64,000 bases of DNA from assembly GCA_947169385.1 (NCBI GenBank), contig CAMVPR010000002.1, positions 49,867 to 113,866 of the forward strand. The letters run 5' to 3'. The notes under the pieces are model-generated. The model saw only the letters and a program-made list of their open reading frames with translations. It had not been told where the DNA came from and did not search any database. The position numbers and the translations under genes are program-made. This document shows positions 1 through 9,620 of the stretch, piece by piece (position 1 is the first letter of the stretch; the number at the start of each line of letters is the position of its first letter). This stretch comes from an uncultured Lachnospiraceae bacterium (lineage in GTDB: Bacteria > Bacillota > Clostridia > Lachnospirales > Lachnospiraceae).

Positions 1-2049
1 ATGAACCAGAGTCTGTAAAATGACACCGATAGCCGAAGATTTATCTTCATTTACAACAGTCCACTCAAAATCATTGGCCGTATTAGGCAGAAGTGTCGAG
101 TAATTCTTCTTGTCAAATACTGAACTTCTCCTGTAAAACGTGCCAAATTGCAGTGTATGCCTATGTTCTTTATATATCTTAATCTGCTGGCGTATGTTCT
201 TAAGTTCCTCTCCGTTAAGATCGTTAAGGTTGCACTCATACCCCAGCACACCAAGCAATGCTATATGGTATCTCGTCTCAATCGGAGTGCGCCTTAAAGT
301 CTGATGATTAGGGATATCAGACACATGTGCCGTAAGCGTAGACATAGGATATCCGTAGCTGTAACCCGTCTGAATCTCAGCTCTTGCTATTGCGTCAGAA
401 TCATCACTTGCCCAAATCTGCGGGAAATAACTTAGTATTCCAAGGTCAAATCTGTTACCGCCTGATGCGCATCCCTCAAAGAGAATGTCCGGAAATCGCT
501 TGGTTAACACATCCATAATTCTATATAGACCAACTATATATCTATGCATCACATCTCCCTGTCTCTTAGGAGATAATGCTGCCGTATAAAAATCAGTAAA
601 ATTGCGGTTCATGTCCCACTTAACATAGTTAATATCACCCGATGAGAATACATTGGACATGGCATTTATAACATAGTCCTGAACGTCACCTCTCGTAAGG
701 TCTAGTATTCTCTGATTGCGCCCCTCTGAATGCGGCTTATCCGGAATCCTTATAACCCAGTCAGGATGCTCTTTATAGAGGTGGCTGTTGACATTAACCA
801 TCTCGGGTTCAACCCAGATACCAAAATCCAGTCCAAGATCATGTATCTTCTTGGAAATGCCTGCAATACCCGAAGAAAGCTTCTTGGTATTGGCCGTCCA
901 GTCTCCTAAAGATGATGTGTCGTCATTTCTGTTGCCAAACCACCCGTCATCCATAACGAAAAGCTCGATTCCTACATCCTTGGCAGCTTTCGCAAGTCTT
1001 AACAGCTTGTTCTCATTTATGTCAAAATACGAAGCTTCCCAGCTGTTGATAAGGACCGGCCTCTCTTTATATTGCCATTTACCCCTGACAATGTGCTTTC
1101 TTACAAAGCTGTGCATATTCTGGCTCATACCGTTAAATCCCTTGTCAGAGTATGTCATAACGGATTCCGGCGTCTGAAATGCATATCCCGCCTTAAGATG
1201 CCACGAAAATGTAGCCGGATTAATGCCCGATACAAATCTAATCTTGCCGTAGGAATTGCGCTCGACCGCCTCATAGTGATTGCCGCTGTATACAAGATTG
1301 ATTCCGTAACATCCGCCATAATCTTCGGTTGTATTTGGTTCTGATAACATTACAAATGGATTCGCTCTGTTAGAGGAATTACCGGTTCTTGATTCATTTA
1401 CAAGCTTAGCCTCGCCGACCTCAATATCGTTCTTGTGCATCTCTCTTGCCCATGCTCCGGTAAATGTGTGAAAGCGCATTGCCATCGGTTCAAAGTCAAG
1501 CTGATTACTCATAAGTCTCTTAATCCTGACCGGGAAATCGCTTGTATTAACTACTCTTGCGCTCTTAGTGATAACATCTGCTTCCTCAAAAACAGAGTAC
1601 TGAAGTGTAAGTCTTAGCCCGTAGTGTCTGTCTACTAAATTAACCAAGAGGGTATCGACCTCATCTGCATTGCCATATGATGAAGGGAGATCCTCGATAG
1701 GTTCCTTGCCTTCCTTGGCTTCGTAGGTATCGAATAGAAAGTCCTCAGTTCTGCTGCCATCGCTTCTTATAAGCTCAACAAAAGGCTCCCTGGTGTCAGA
1801 CTTACCAAGTCCTGACATCTCAAGGCAGACATTCTCAAGGCTCAGATTCTTAAAATCGGAAGAATAAACCGTCTCGCAACCCGGTGCGAACTCGCGCTGC
1901 TCAACTATTCCATCTACGTTGTCAAGATGTATCCTGCCACCGTAATATATATGTTCAACATGTCCTGAAGGCATGACCTTCATAATGTAACTGGTATTCT
2001 TAGTATGTAAGATAAATGTAGGGTACTTGCCCTTTAAAATTGTAATCAT
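1..2049 (-). CDS. Alpha-galactosidase, GH36 family (C-terminus beyond left window edge)
   Basis: Manual translation of the minus strand from ATG at 2049 (MITILKGKYPTFILHTKN...) gives GH36 motifs ELFVMDDGWFGNRNDD, FGIWVEPEMVN, NYVKWDMNR and FEGCASGGNRFD. Open to position 1; absent from the ORF track because it runs off the window. Confidence 0.93.
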   Translation of the reverse strand, partial: MITILKGKYPTFILHTKNTSYIMKVMPSGHVEHIYYGGRIHLDNVDGIVEQREFAPGCETVYSSDFKNLSLENVCLEMSGLGKSDTREPFVELIRSDGSRTEDFLFDTYEAKEGKEPIEDLPSSYGNADEVDTLLVNLVDRHYGLRLTLQYSVFEEADVITKSARVVNTSDFPVRIKRLMSNQLDFEPMAMRFHTFTGAWAREMHKNDIEVGEAKLVNESRTGNSSNRANPFVMLSEPNTTEDYGGCYGINLVYSGNHYEAVERNSYGKIRFVSGINPATFSWHLKAGYAFQTPESVMTYSDKGFNGMSQNMHSFVRKHIVRGKWQYKERPVLINSWEASYFDINENKLLRLAKAAKDVGIELFVMDDGWFGNRNDDTSSLGDWTANTKKLSSGIAGISKKIHDLGLDFGIWVEPEMVNVNSHLYKEHPDWVIRIPDKPHSEGRNQRILDLTRGDVQDYVINAMSNVFSSGDINYVKWDMNRNFTDFYTAALSPKRQGDVMHRYIVGLYRIMDVLTKRFPDILFEGCASGGNRFDLGILSYFPQIWASDDSDAIARAEIQTGYSYGYPMSTLTAHVSDIPNHQTLRRTPIETRYHIALLGVLGYECNLNDLNGEELKNIRQQIKIYKEHRHTLQFGTFYRRSSVFDKKNYSTLLPNTANDFEWTVVNEDKSSAIGVILQTLVH

Positions 2050-2132
2050 ATAATCACTCCTAGGCGCTGATAACTACCTACAATTATATAACATATCACT
2101 AACCAATTCAATTATAAAGATATACAGATTGT

Positions 2133-2190
2133 CGTAGCGGAGCACATTGTGCTCCATAATATTAATGGTGAACGATGTGCTCTGCTACGG
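2133..2190. repeat. Compound palindromic repeat, family A (outer stem GTAGCGG/CCGCTAC, here imperfect)
   Basis: CGTAGCGGAGCACATTGTGCTCC ... GATGTGCTCTGCTACGG. Confidence 0.8.
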
Positions 2191-2214
2191 GTGTGGTGTA
2201 TCGGGATAAGCCAT

Positions 2215-2276
2215 GTCATCCTGAGGAGCGTAGCTACGAAGGATCTTAAAAGATTCTTCGCTTCGCTCAGAATGAC
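2215..2276. repeat. Family B repeat (GTCATCCTGAGGAGC...GATTCTTCGCTTCGCTCAGAATGAC), long imperfect hairpin
   Basis: The two half-elements are near inverted copies; the half-element recurs many times in the window. Confidence 0.85.
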
Positions 2277-2289
2277 ATTAAGCGTCAAT

Positions 2290-2341
2290 CGTAGTGGCGA
2301 ACAGTGTTCGCCATTCATGGAGCACAATGTGCTCCGCTACG
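2290..2341. repeat. Compound palindromic repeat, family A
   Basis: CGTAGTGGCGAACAGTGTTCGCCATTCATGGAGCACAATGTGCTCCGCTACG. Confidence 0.85.
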
Positions 2342-2523
2342 ATTGTACAACAAAAGAGGCAACCAAAAGGTTACCTCTTTACTGTGTAACTTATTAACTT
2401 AAACACAAAAGTTTTATAGCAACTCGGAAGAGCGATTCGCGTGGAGAGAAACATCACTGTGCACCGTAATGTAAATAAATGCAAATCTCCTCTTCCGGGT
2501 GATACTATCTTAAAATAATGCTA

Positions 2524-3042
2524 TCAGTTACCATTAGCGGTAGCGTTACCGCTAGCTTTACCATCAAATTGCGGATCAAGATTAGGAATAATCATATAAA
2601 CTGCACCACCATCAGCATTTTTAATTCCAATGGAAATAGCCTCGTCACTCGACAACTGATAAACAAACTTCAATTTAGTATGATCAACCTTAGTTCCATC
2701 TGCTAATTTAGTAGTCTTAAGAGTGGCAAAATTAGCAAGTCCGCCACTAAGGTCTTTATCAACAGCTGCCCAATACTTTTTATTAGCAGAAGCACCAGTA
2801 GCAGATGAAGGAACTTCAGCCCATGATGTTGTATTATAAGGAGCATCATCACTTGCGGTCTCATCCGAAAGTGCAGTCTGCATAGCTGACTGAATTGTAC
2901 CACCATTGTTAACATCACTTGATCTTCTTGACTTAGCAATATACTTAATAAGAGCAGGAGCTAAAGCACCGGCAAGAATAGCCATAATAGCTATAACGAT
3001 GATAAGCTCTACCAAAGAGAAACCTTTGTTGTTCATCTTCAT
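2524..3042 (-). CDS. Type IV pilin-like / prepilin protein
   Basis: MKMNNKGFSLVELIIVIAIMAILAGALAPALIKYI is a class III prepilin signal (K-G-F-S-L-V-E-L). Start moved to ATG 3042 because AAGGAGGAAATT precedes it. Confidence 0.85.
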   Translation of the reverse strand: MKMNNKGFSLVELIIVIAIMAILAGALAPALIKYIAKSRRSSDVNNGGTIQSAMQTALSDETASDDAPYNTTSWAEVPSSATGASANKKYWAAVDKDLSGGLANFATLKTTKLADGTKVDHTKLKFVYQLSSDEAISIGIKNADGGAVYMIIPNLDPQFDGKASGNATANGN

Positions 3043-3229
3043 AATAAATTTCCTCCTTAAAAATAAGTTGTTGTTCTTGTTATTCATATTATTCACGTAA
3101 CAATTAGTGCTTAATATACACCACCGCGCGTTATGGCGTAATCGCACGCACTATATATATACTCTTAGAAACCCTAAGAGAATATACCTCTCTTGTATTA
3201 TTAATGATAGCAAATATTTTATCAGTGTT

Positions 3230-3249
3230 GCTTACCACTAGTGATAAGC
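3230..3249. promoter_or_regulatory. Near-perfect 20 bp palindrome, candidate XRE operator
   Basis: GCTTACCACTAGTGATAAGC (9 of 10 pairs complementary) lies between the divergent pilin-like and XRE genes. Confidence 0.5.
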
Positions 3250-3309
3250 GGTACTTCACTACAATTCTCATATACTTTTCTTACAAAGAGTCGACAAGGA
3301 GTTAACGGT

Positions 3310-3600
3310 ATGGAGATCAAAACAGCTGAAAGAATCAAAGAACTACGCGACAAGAAGGGAATTAAGCAAATTGAGTTAGCCCAGCATTTATCAGTTAGCA
3401 GAACAAGCGTAAATGCTTGGGAGATGGGATTATCCGTGCCTTCACTTGACAGATTGATTATTATTGCGCAGTATTTTCACGTTTCTTTGGATTATCTTGT
3501 TGGGATGACTGACAGTCAAGAAATTGACGTGTCGCATTTGGATTCAGAAGAGTTAGAACTCATCCACAGGCTTTTGAATTATTTTGACAGTAAGCATTAA
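3310..3600 (+). CDS. XRE-family helix-turn-helix transcriptional regulator
   Basis: MEIKTAERIKELRDKKGIKQIELAQHLSVSRTSVNAWEMGLSVPSLDRLIIIAQYFHVSLDYLVG. ATG 3310 preceded by AAGGAG. Confidence 0.9.
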   Translation: MEIKTAERIKELRDKKGIKQIELAQHLSVSRTSVNAWEMGLSVPSLDRLIIIAQYFHVSLDYLVGMTDSQEIDVSHLDSEELELIHRLLNYFDSKH

Positions 3601-3622
3601 GAATGACAGGATAAGCGTCAAT

Positions 3623-3673
3623 CGTAGCGGCGAACATTGTTCGCCATTCATGGAGCACAATGTGCTCCGCTAC
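3623..3673. repeat. Compound palindromic repeat, family A
   Basis: CGTAGCGGCGAACATTGTTCGCCATTCATGGAGCACAATGTGCTCCGCTAC. Confidence 0.85.
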
Positions 3674-3768
3674 AGATATATTACGACGAAGGATCTTAAA
3701 AGATTATCCTTGATTTAAGAGGGATATAAACTTATAATGTGATTATAATGTTTAAAAGGAGGTTCGCC

Positions 3769-5139
3769 ATGGAACTTACCGAATCAATATACAAATGTTA
3801 TGAGATGTGCGACTACATAGAAGCTAACGGTGTCATCAAGGATAAGCTCGCCAACTCTCTTCGCGAGAACTTAAGGCAAGAGTTCCTTAATTTTACACTC
3901 TATCTTGCATTTGCAGACGGAGAAATCACAGACTCTGAGCTTTCGTTCATCAAGGAAGAACTCTTAGTCAACATGACAGCAGAAGCTGCTAAGAAGTTAT
4001 ATGATTTGAGACAATTGACCCCTGCCATATATGCTAACAAGATACCTTACGTTCTTAAGTATTTTGTGTTGGCTGATGCAGGAAGGAAGATTCCAAACGA
4101 TAGATACGACAACAAGAAAGCCAAGACACTGGTAGAGACATTCAGAGCAATCGGACAGAACTACATAGCTAACAGTCCGGAACCGACTGACTTAGAGATT
4201 GATGCTCTTACCAAGTATCTGTTAACATTTGACAAATTCTTAAAAGAATACGCTCTGTTAAGACCTGATCAGAACTTGGCCGCCAATCTTGATGCACCTG
4301 TCAAGGAAGCTGAACCCGAGAAGACCACAGAGGAACTACTTGCAGAGCTTAACTCTCTTACCGGCCTAGAGTCAGTCAAGACAGAGATTAATCAGCTTAC
4401 CAACCTGGTTAAGGTTCAGGCAATCAGAAAAGACAGAGGGCTTAACACCGCTGCCGTCAACAAGCACCTGGTATTCTCCGGTAATCCGGGATCAGGTAAG
4501 ACTACAGTTGCAAGGCTTTTAGCAGGAATATATAAGAGTATCGGAGTTGTTTCAAAAGGACATTTGGTTGAGGTTGACCGTTCGGGTCTTGTGTGTGGTT
4601 ACATCGGTCAGACCGCCACTAAGACTGCTGAAGTTATTGATTCTGCTTTAGGCGGAATCCTATTTATAGATGAGGCTTATACCCTTACCAACAACAAGGG
4701 GCAGGGGGATTTCGGACAGGAAGCGGTTGATACGCTCCTTAAGGGTATGGAGGATCACAGAGATGATCTTATCGTAATCTGTGCCGGATACACCGAGCTC
4801 ATGGAAGAATTCATGGATTCTAATCCGGGGCTCAGATCTCGTTTCAGCAAGGTTCTTGTGTTTGAAGATTACAACGCAGATGAGCTTATCGAGATTCTTA
4901 AGTCAATGTGCAAGAAGCAGGATTACACGCTTTCCAAAGACGCATTGAATGTTGCTAAAGAATTCTTTAACAAGAGGGTTGCCGACAAGCCTGATACATT
5001 TGCAAATGCAAGAGATGTCAGGAATTATCTTGAGAAGGCAATAACCAATCAGGCCACAAGAATCGTGTCGATTGAGAAGCCTGAGGATGCTGAGCTTACA
5101 ACCATCGAGGCGTGCGACCTTGAGGGAATATCTTTATAA
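3769..5139 (+). CDS. AAA+ ATPase, CbbX/SpoVK-like, with N-terminal TerB-like helical domain
   Basis: Walker A GNPGSGKTTVARLLAGIYK, Walker B GGILFIDEAYTL, GLRSRF arginine region; N-terminal FADGEITDSELSFIKEELL resembles TerB. ATG 3769 preceded by AAAGGAGG. Confidence 0.88.
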   Translation: MELTESIYKCYEMCDYIEANGVIKDKLANSLRENLRQEFLNFTLYLAFADGEITDSELSFIKEELLVNMTAEAAKKLYDLRQLTPAIYANKIPYVLKYFVLADAGRKIPNDRYDNKKAKTLVETFRAIGQNYIANSPEPTDLEIDALTKYLLTFDKFLKEYALLRPDQNLAANLDAPVKEAEPEKTTEELLAELNSLTGLESVKTEINQLTNLVKVQAIRKDRGLNTAAVNKHLVFSGNPGSGKTTVARLLAGIYKSIGVVSKGHLVEVDRSGLVCGYIGQTATKTAEVIDSALGGILFIDEAYTLTNNKGQGDFGQEAVDTLLKGMEDHRDDLIVICAGYTELMEEFMDSNPGLRSRFSKVLVFEDYNADELIEILKSMCKKQDYTLSKDALNVAKEFFNKRVADKPDTFANARDVRNYLEKAITNQATRIVSIEKPEDAELTTIEACDLEGISL

Positions 5140-5183
5140 TAAGATCCTTCGTCGCTGTGCTCCTCAGGATGACATGATATAAT

Positions 5184-5236
5184 CGTAGCGGAGCACAGTG
5201 TGCTCCATAAGTGGCGAACAATGTTCGCCGCTACAG
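5184..5236. repeat. Compound palindromic repeat, family A, with a family B half-element just upstream (about 5140-5176)
   Basis: CGTAGCGGAGCACAGTGTGCTCCATAAGTGGCGAACAATGTTCGCCGCTACAG; preceded by AGATCCTTCGTCGCTGTGCTCCTCAGGATGACAT. Confidence 0.85.
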
Positions 5237-5254
5237 TTTAAAAAGGATAGGGCG

Positions 5255-5890
5255 TTACTCCCTATCCTTTCTTGAATATATACATCCACAATAATCCTGT
5301 CTGTATAGATTGTATTCTTTAGAAAGTTCGATGCTATGCTTATACCCATTCTTCTTCTTGAAATCGGATATAAGGTACTTGACATCATATTCTTCACTGA
5401 GCTTAAGCCCTATCTCGTTAAGCTTCTTAGAGTTCTTATAAGGGCTGACACTAAGAGTCGTTGCGAAATAGTCATAACCAAGCTCCTTGGCTGTCTTGGC
5501 AGTCTTATCAAGTCGCAATTCGTAGCATATGAAGCAACGATTACCACCCTCTCTAAGGTCCTCTAATCCCTTGACAACCTCATGAAACTTATCATTGTCA
5601 TAATCACAATCAATAATGTCAAGCTTGTTAGAAGCCGGATACTCACCTATAAATCGTATCTCCTCTTCCTTGCGCTTAAGATATTCCTCATACGGCTCAA
5701 TATTAGGATTATAATACAAAATAGTAATATCAAAATGAGGACTCAAAACACTAATCACATGTGACGAGCACGGCGCACAACAACTGTGAAGAAGTATGCT
5801 CGGAGTGTAATCTAAGTTGTCAACTTCCCTCAGCTGCTCTTCCATCTTCTGATAATCATTAAGTTGCTTAAGTCTGTATTCAGGTATCAT
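5255..5890 (-). CDS. queH: Epoxyqueuosine reductase QueH (DUF208 family)
   Basis: LLHSCCAPCSSHVISVL..FDITILYYNPNIEPYEEYLKRKEE; NRCFICYELRLDKTAKTAKELGYDYFATTLSVSPYKN; YCGCIYS. Confidence 0.93.
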   Translation of the reverse strand: MIPEYRLKQLNDYQKMEEQLREVDNLDYTPSILLHSCCAPCSSHVISVLSPHFDITILYYNPNIEPYEEYLKRKEEEIRFIGEYPASNKLDIIDCDYDNDKFHEVVKGLEDLREGGNRCFICYELRLDKTAKTAKELGYDYFATTLSVSPYKNSKKLNEIGLKLSEEYDVKYLISDFKKKNGYKHSIELSKEYNLYRQDYCGCIYSRKDRE

Positions 5891-5893
5891 AAT

Positions 5894-6448
5894 CTATCCT
5901 TTAAGAGGGTTGCCGCAAGCCTGACACCTAACAAATTGCCCTGCCTGAAAGACATCTCCGTTTATCAATGTATTGACAGTACCACAACTAGGACACACCA
6001 CACTCTGTCCTTCGATTGGCTGACTGGTTCTCATAATCTGAATAATAATATTCTTACTTGCAATATCGTACGAGATTCCGCATAAATACCCCTTAGCCAA
6101 TAATGAAATAATCTCCTTCTCAATAGCCGGCTCAGGAATAACCTTGCCCATAGAAACAGAAAGTCCCTGTCGTAATTCAGCGATATTCATAACATTATCT
6201 CGGTTCTGACTTATGACAAATGCGTACTTTTTGGCACGTCCACTCTTATATCTCTTAATGCAAATATTGACGACAGGCCAGAGGAATAGCGCATCCAATA
6301 CAAAGTCCGCCCACAAGCCATCATCACCTTTCTTGATATCTGTACCCGTAACAGATATTCCTGCAGCTATAAACAAAATGCAGACAGATAATATTATAAT
6401 ATCTACAGCTAGATTCCTTCTTGACTTACTACCTAAAAACGTCTCCAT
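5894..6448 (-). CDS. Membrane-associated protein with C-terminal zinc ribbon, function unknown
   Basis: Two hydrophobic N-terminal segments; CPSCG...CQACG near the C-terminus. Confidence 0.6.
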   Translation of the reverse strand: METFLGSKSRRNLAVDIIILSVCILFIAAGISVTGTDIKKGDDGLWADFVLDALFLWPVVNICIKRYKSGRAKKYAFVISQNRDNVMNIAELRQGLSVSMGKVIPEPAIEKEIISLLAKGYLCGISYDIASKNIIIQIMRTSQPIEGQSVVCPSCGTVNTLINGDVFQAGQFVRCQACGNPLKG

Positions 6449-6465
6449 AATAAACTCCTTATATA

Positions 6466-6640
6466 CTATCCTTTATGGCGAACGATGTTCGCCGCTACTA
6501 CATTATCCATTATTATACTACATATATGCTATTCTTTATGGCGAACGATGTTCGCCGCTACTACATTATCCATTATTATATTACATATATACTATCCTTT
6601 ATGGCGAACAATGTTCGCCGCTACTACATCCTTCACTATA
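6466..6640. repeat. Three tandem 63 bp units, each holding a family A single palindrome GGCGAACRATGTTCGCC
   Basis: GGCGAAC begins at 6477, 6540 and 6603, exactly 63 bp apart; flanks CTATYCTTTATGGCG and GCTACTACATTATCCATTATTATA recur. Confidence 0.92.
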
Positions 6641-6671
6641 TTATACATCCTAAACATCCCATATTCAACAA

Positions 6672-8879
6672 CTACTTAAACCAATTAAGTCTCAGCGCGT
6701 TACTCACAACAAAGAAACTTGATAGGCTCATCGCAGCCGCAGAAAGTTCGGGGCTTAACGAAACTCCAAGCGGAGCAATCAAAGCACCTGCCGCAATAGG
6801 GATTCCGATGATATTATAAATGAACGCCCAGAATAGATTCTGATGAATATTTCTAACCGTTGCCTTAGACAATCTATACGCCTTAACAACATCCATAAGA
6901 GAATTCTTCGTAAGAACTACATCACACGCATCAATGGCAACATCCGTGCCATGCCCGATAGAGAATCCGACATCAGCAGATGTAAGAGCCGGCGCATCAT
7001 TAATTCCGTCACCAACCATCATAACCTTTCCGTCCTTCTTAAGCTCACTGACTTTATCTGCTTTTTCAGCCGGCAATACACCTGATATAACACTGTCTAC
7101 CTTGCTCTGCGCACCTATTGCATTTGCAGTAATATCATTATCTCCTGTTAACATATAAACGTTGAGTCCAAGTTTCTTAAGCTCATTTATGGCATCCACA
7201 CTGTCTTCTCTTAAAGTATCTGAAACAGCAATAACACCTACAACCACGCTGTCAACAGTCACTACAACAGGAGTTTTCCCTTGATTAGATAACGATGAAA
7301 TCTCATCAAGCACCTCCCTATCAATGTCGTCTCCGATAAATTTAAGGCTTCCAACCTTCACATCGCGACCATCAATTATGCCCTTAACTCCATTGCCTGT
7401 CAAAGTCTCAAAACCGCTCACCGCCTTAACATCACCGTCATAGCATTCAACAATCGCCTTGGCGATCGGATGCTCACTCATCGACTCAAGTGAGGCTGCT
7501 ATACTTAGCACCTCCTCATCGCTCGCGCCGTTAAAAGTAGTTATATCTGTTACTTCCATCTCTCCCTTGGTAATCGTTCCGGTCTTATCAAGGCAAATAC
7601 TACTCACACTTCCGGTAACCTCTAATGCCTCCGAAGTCTTAAAAAGAATACCGTTCTTAGCACCAACTCCGTTACCAACCATAATAGCAACCGGAGTTGC
7701 AAGCCCAAGCGAACAAGGACAGCTTATAACAAGTACAGCTATTCCTCTTTCAAGCGCCATGTAATAATCTGCTCCAACCAAAAGCCAGATAACAGTAGTA
7801 AGAACTGCAATAATCATAACTATCGGAACAAACACCCCGGATACTTTATCAGCGACCTTGGCAATAGGAGCTTTACTGGCTGCTGCATCCGAAACCAGCT
7901 TGATAATCTTCTGAAGAGACGTGTCCTCTCCTACCTTAGTTGCCTCGCATCTGATAAATCCCGATTGATTGATTGTTCCGGTAGACACATAGTCCCCTAC
8001 CGTCTTGTCGACAGGGATACTCTCGCCTGTAAGCATTGCCTCATCAACAGCGCAGCTTCCCTCAATTATTACACCATCTACAGGAATTGCCTCACCGGGT
8101 CTGACAACAAAACAATCTCCAACCTTAACGAACTTAGCGTCAATCGTCTTCTCCTCACCACCTCTTAATACAACAGCAGTTGCCGGTGTAAGGTTGATAA
8201 GGCTTTTAAGCGCATCCTTAGTTCGTCCCTTAGACACAGCCTCCAGAAACTTTCCAACTGTAATAAGAGTGAGAATCATAGCCGCAGCTTCGAAATAAAG
8301 TCCCATCATCGCATGACTTACAACATTTTCATCGCCATCTACATATCCTCTACTCATTACAAACAATTCATATACACTTAAGGCAAATGAAGCCGTTGCA
8401 CCAAGTGAAACCAAGGTATCCATATTAGGCGCCCTATTAACAAGCCCTCTAAAACCACTGACAAAAAACTTCTGATTAATTATCATAATTATAACAGTAA
8501 TAAGCAACTCATAAAGTCCCATCGCCATATGATTACCTTCCATAAAAGAAGGAAGCTTAAATCCAAAAAGCATATGTCCCATAGAGACATATAGTAATGG
8601 GATTATAAAAATGACAGAAAGAATAAGTCTGTTACGAATCACTTTTATCTCGTCGACCTGAACGTCGGATACTGTATCCTCTCCTTTTTTGGTTGCGCCA
8701 AAACCTGCTTTCTCAACTGCTTTTATAACATCTAATGATGAATACTCTCCCTCTACCGACATTGAGTTAGTAAGAAGACTTACGCTTACCTTCTCAACTC
8801 CTTCTACTTTAGAAACAACCTTTTCAACTCTCGACTGACACGCCGCACATGACATGCCACTTACATTATATTGCTCCAT
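6672..8879 (-). CDS. copA: Copper/heavy-metal P1B-type ATPase
   Basis: N-terminal HMA domain [18 protein letters not shown] motif [32 protein letters not shown]. Confidence 0.94.
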   Translation of the reverse strand: MEQYNVSGMSCAACQSRVEKVVSKVEGVEKVSVSLLTNSMSVEGEYSSLDVIKAVEKAGFGATKKGEDTVSDVQVDEIKVIRNRLILSVIFIIPLLYVSMGHMLFGFKLPSFMEGNHMAMGLYELLITVIIMIINQKFFVSGFRGLVNRAPNMDTLVSLGATASFALSVYELFVMSRGYVDGDENVVSHAMMGLYFEAAAMILTLITVGKFLEAVSKGRTKDALKSLINLTPATAVVLRGGEEKTIDAKFVKVGDCFVVRPGEAIPVDGVIIEGSCAVDEAMLTGESIPVDKTVGDYVSTGTINQSGFIRCEATKVGEDTSLQKIIKLVSDAAASKAPIAKVADKVSGVFVPIVMIIAVLTTVIWLLVGADYYMALERGIAVLVISCPCSLGLATPVAIMVGNGVGAKNGILFKTSEALEVTGSVSSICLDKTGTITKGEMEVTDITTFNGASDEEVLSIAASLESMSEHPIAKAIVECYDGDVKAVSGFETLTGNGVKGIIDGRDVKVGSLKFIGDDIDREVLDEISSLSNQGKTPVVVTVDSVVVGVIAVSDTLREDSVDAINELKKLGLNVYMLTGDNDITANAIGAQSKVDSVISGVLPAEKADKVSELKKDGKVMMVGDGINDAPALTSADVGFSIGHGTDVAIDACDVVLTKNSLMDVVKAYRLSKATVRNIHQNLFWAFIYNIIGIPIAAGALIAPLGVSLSPELSAAAMSLSSFFVVSNALRLNWFK

Positions 8880-9022
8880 GATATCACCTCACTATGCGTA
8901 GTATATAACAAGTTTTTGCTTAATACAACCAATCAAAAAATAATCCTTGACAACTCCATAATATTTAAATATAATTAATTCGCTAGAGATGTTAAATGAT
9001 ACTAACTACAGATAATAACATT

Positions 9023-9090
9023 AAACATTCGATAGCACAAGTAAACATTTGATAATACAAATAAACATTTGATAACGCAAGTGAACATTT
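9023..9090. repeat. Three tandem 20 bp direct repeats plus a partial fourth, upstream of feoA
   Basis: AAACATTCGATAGCACAAGT / AAACATTTGATAATACAAAT / AAACATTTGATAACGCAAGT / GAACATTT. Confidence 0.85.
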
Positions 9091-9117
9091 TGGTGGATTA
9101 ATAAGGAGAGATGCACT

Positions 9118-9327
9118 ATGCCTATAACATTTGCAGACGATAATACAGAATACGAAGTTAAAAGAATCGGCGGTAACGCCAAAGCTAAGCAGCATCTTGA
9201 GGACTTGGGTTTCCATGTTGGAAGCGCAATCACAATCGTCAATAAATCCGGCGAGGATCTGATACTTAAAGTCAAGGATTCAAGAATAGCATTAAGCCGC
9301 GAGTTGGCCGGCAAGATTATGGTTTGA
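9118..9327 (+). CDS. feoA: FeoA domain protein
   Basis: Small SH3-like protein: YEVKRIGGNAKAKQHLEDLGFHVGSAITIVNKSGEDLILKVKDSRIALSRELAGKIMV; first gene of the feo operon. Confidence 0.9.
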   Translation: MPITFADDNTEYEVKRIGGNAKAKQHLEDLGFHVGSAITIVNKSGEDLILKVKDSRIALSRELAGKIMV

Positions 9328-9371
9328 TTTTACAATTAAATAATATTATCAAGCTAAGGAGGTAACGGATA

Positions 9372-9590
9372 ATGACGCTTAAAGAAGCCAAAGTAGGCGA
9401 CACGGTCAAGGTTATTAAGATTGACGGTGTTGGACCTGTAAAGCGAAGAATTATGGACATGGGCATCACCAAAGGTGTTGAAATATATGTCCGTAAGGTT
9501 GCACCACTCGGCGATCCCTTTGAGTTAAATGTCAGAGGATATGAATTATCAATCAGAAAAGCTGATGCCGAAATGATAATCGTTGAGTAA
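9372..9590 (+). CDS. feoA: FeoA domain protein (second copy)
   Basis: MTLKEAKVGDTVKVIKIDGVGPVKRRIMDMGITKGVEIYVRKVAPLGDPFELNVRGYELSIRKADAEMI. Confidence 0.93.
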   Translation: MTLKEAKVGDTVKVIKIDGVGPVKRRIMDMGITKGVEIYVRKVAPLGDPFELNVRGYELSIRKADAEMIIVE

Positions 9591-9620
9591 TAATTATAAG
9601 CAAATGAAAGGAGACTAATC

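Noticed and set aside
788-1617. Plus-strand ORFs of 129, 90 and 60 aa
   Set aside because: Antisense to the GH36 alpha-galactosidase frame that runs to the window edge.
3769-5139. AAA+ with TerB-like domain as part of a tellurite or phage-defence system
   Set aside because: No other Ter or defence genes nearby; neighbours are QueH and XRE, so no system can be supported from this window.
2133-6640. Possible CRISPR array from regularly repeated palindromes
   Set aside because: Repeats are scattered or directly tandem with identical flanks instead of unique spacers, and no cas genes are present.
6213-6819. Plus-strand ORFs of 146 and 114 aa with repeated ERCSPLLHYPLLYYIY or similar peptides
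   Set aside because: Translation of the 63 bp tandem palindrome array and the antisense of copA and the zinc-ribbon gene; open only because 63 is divisible by 3.
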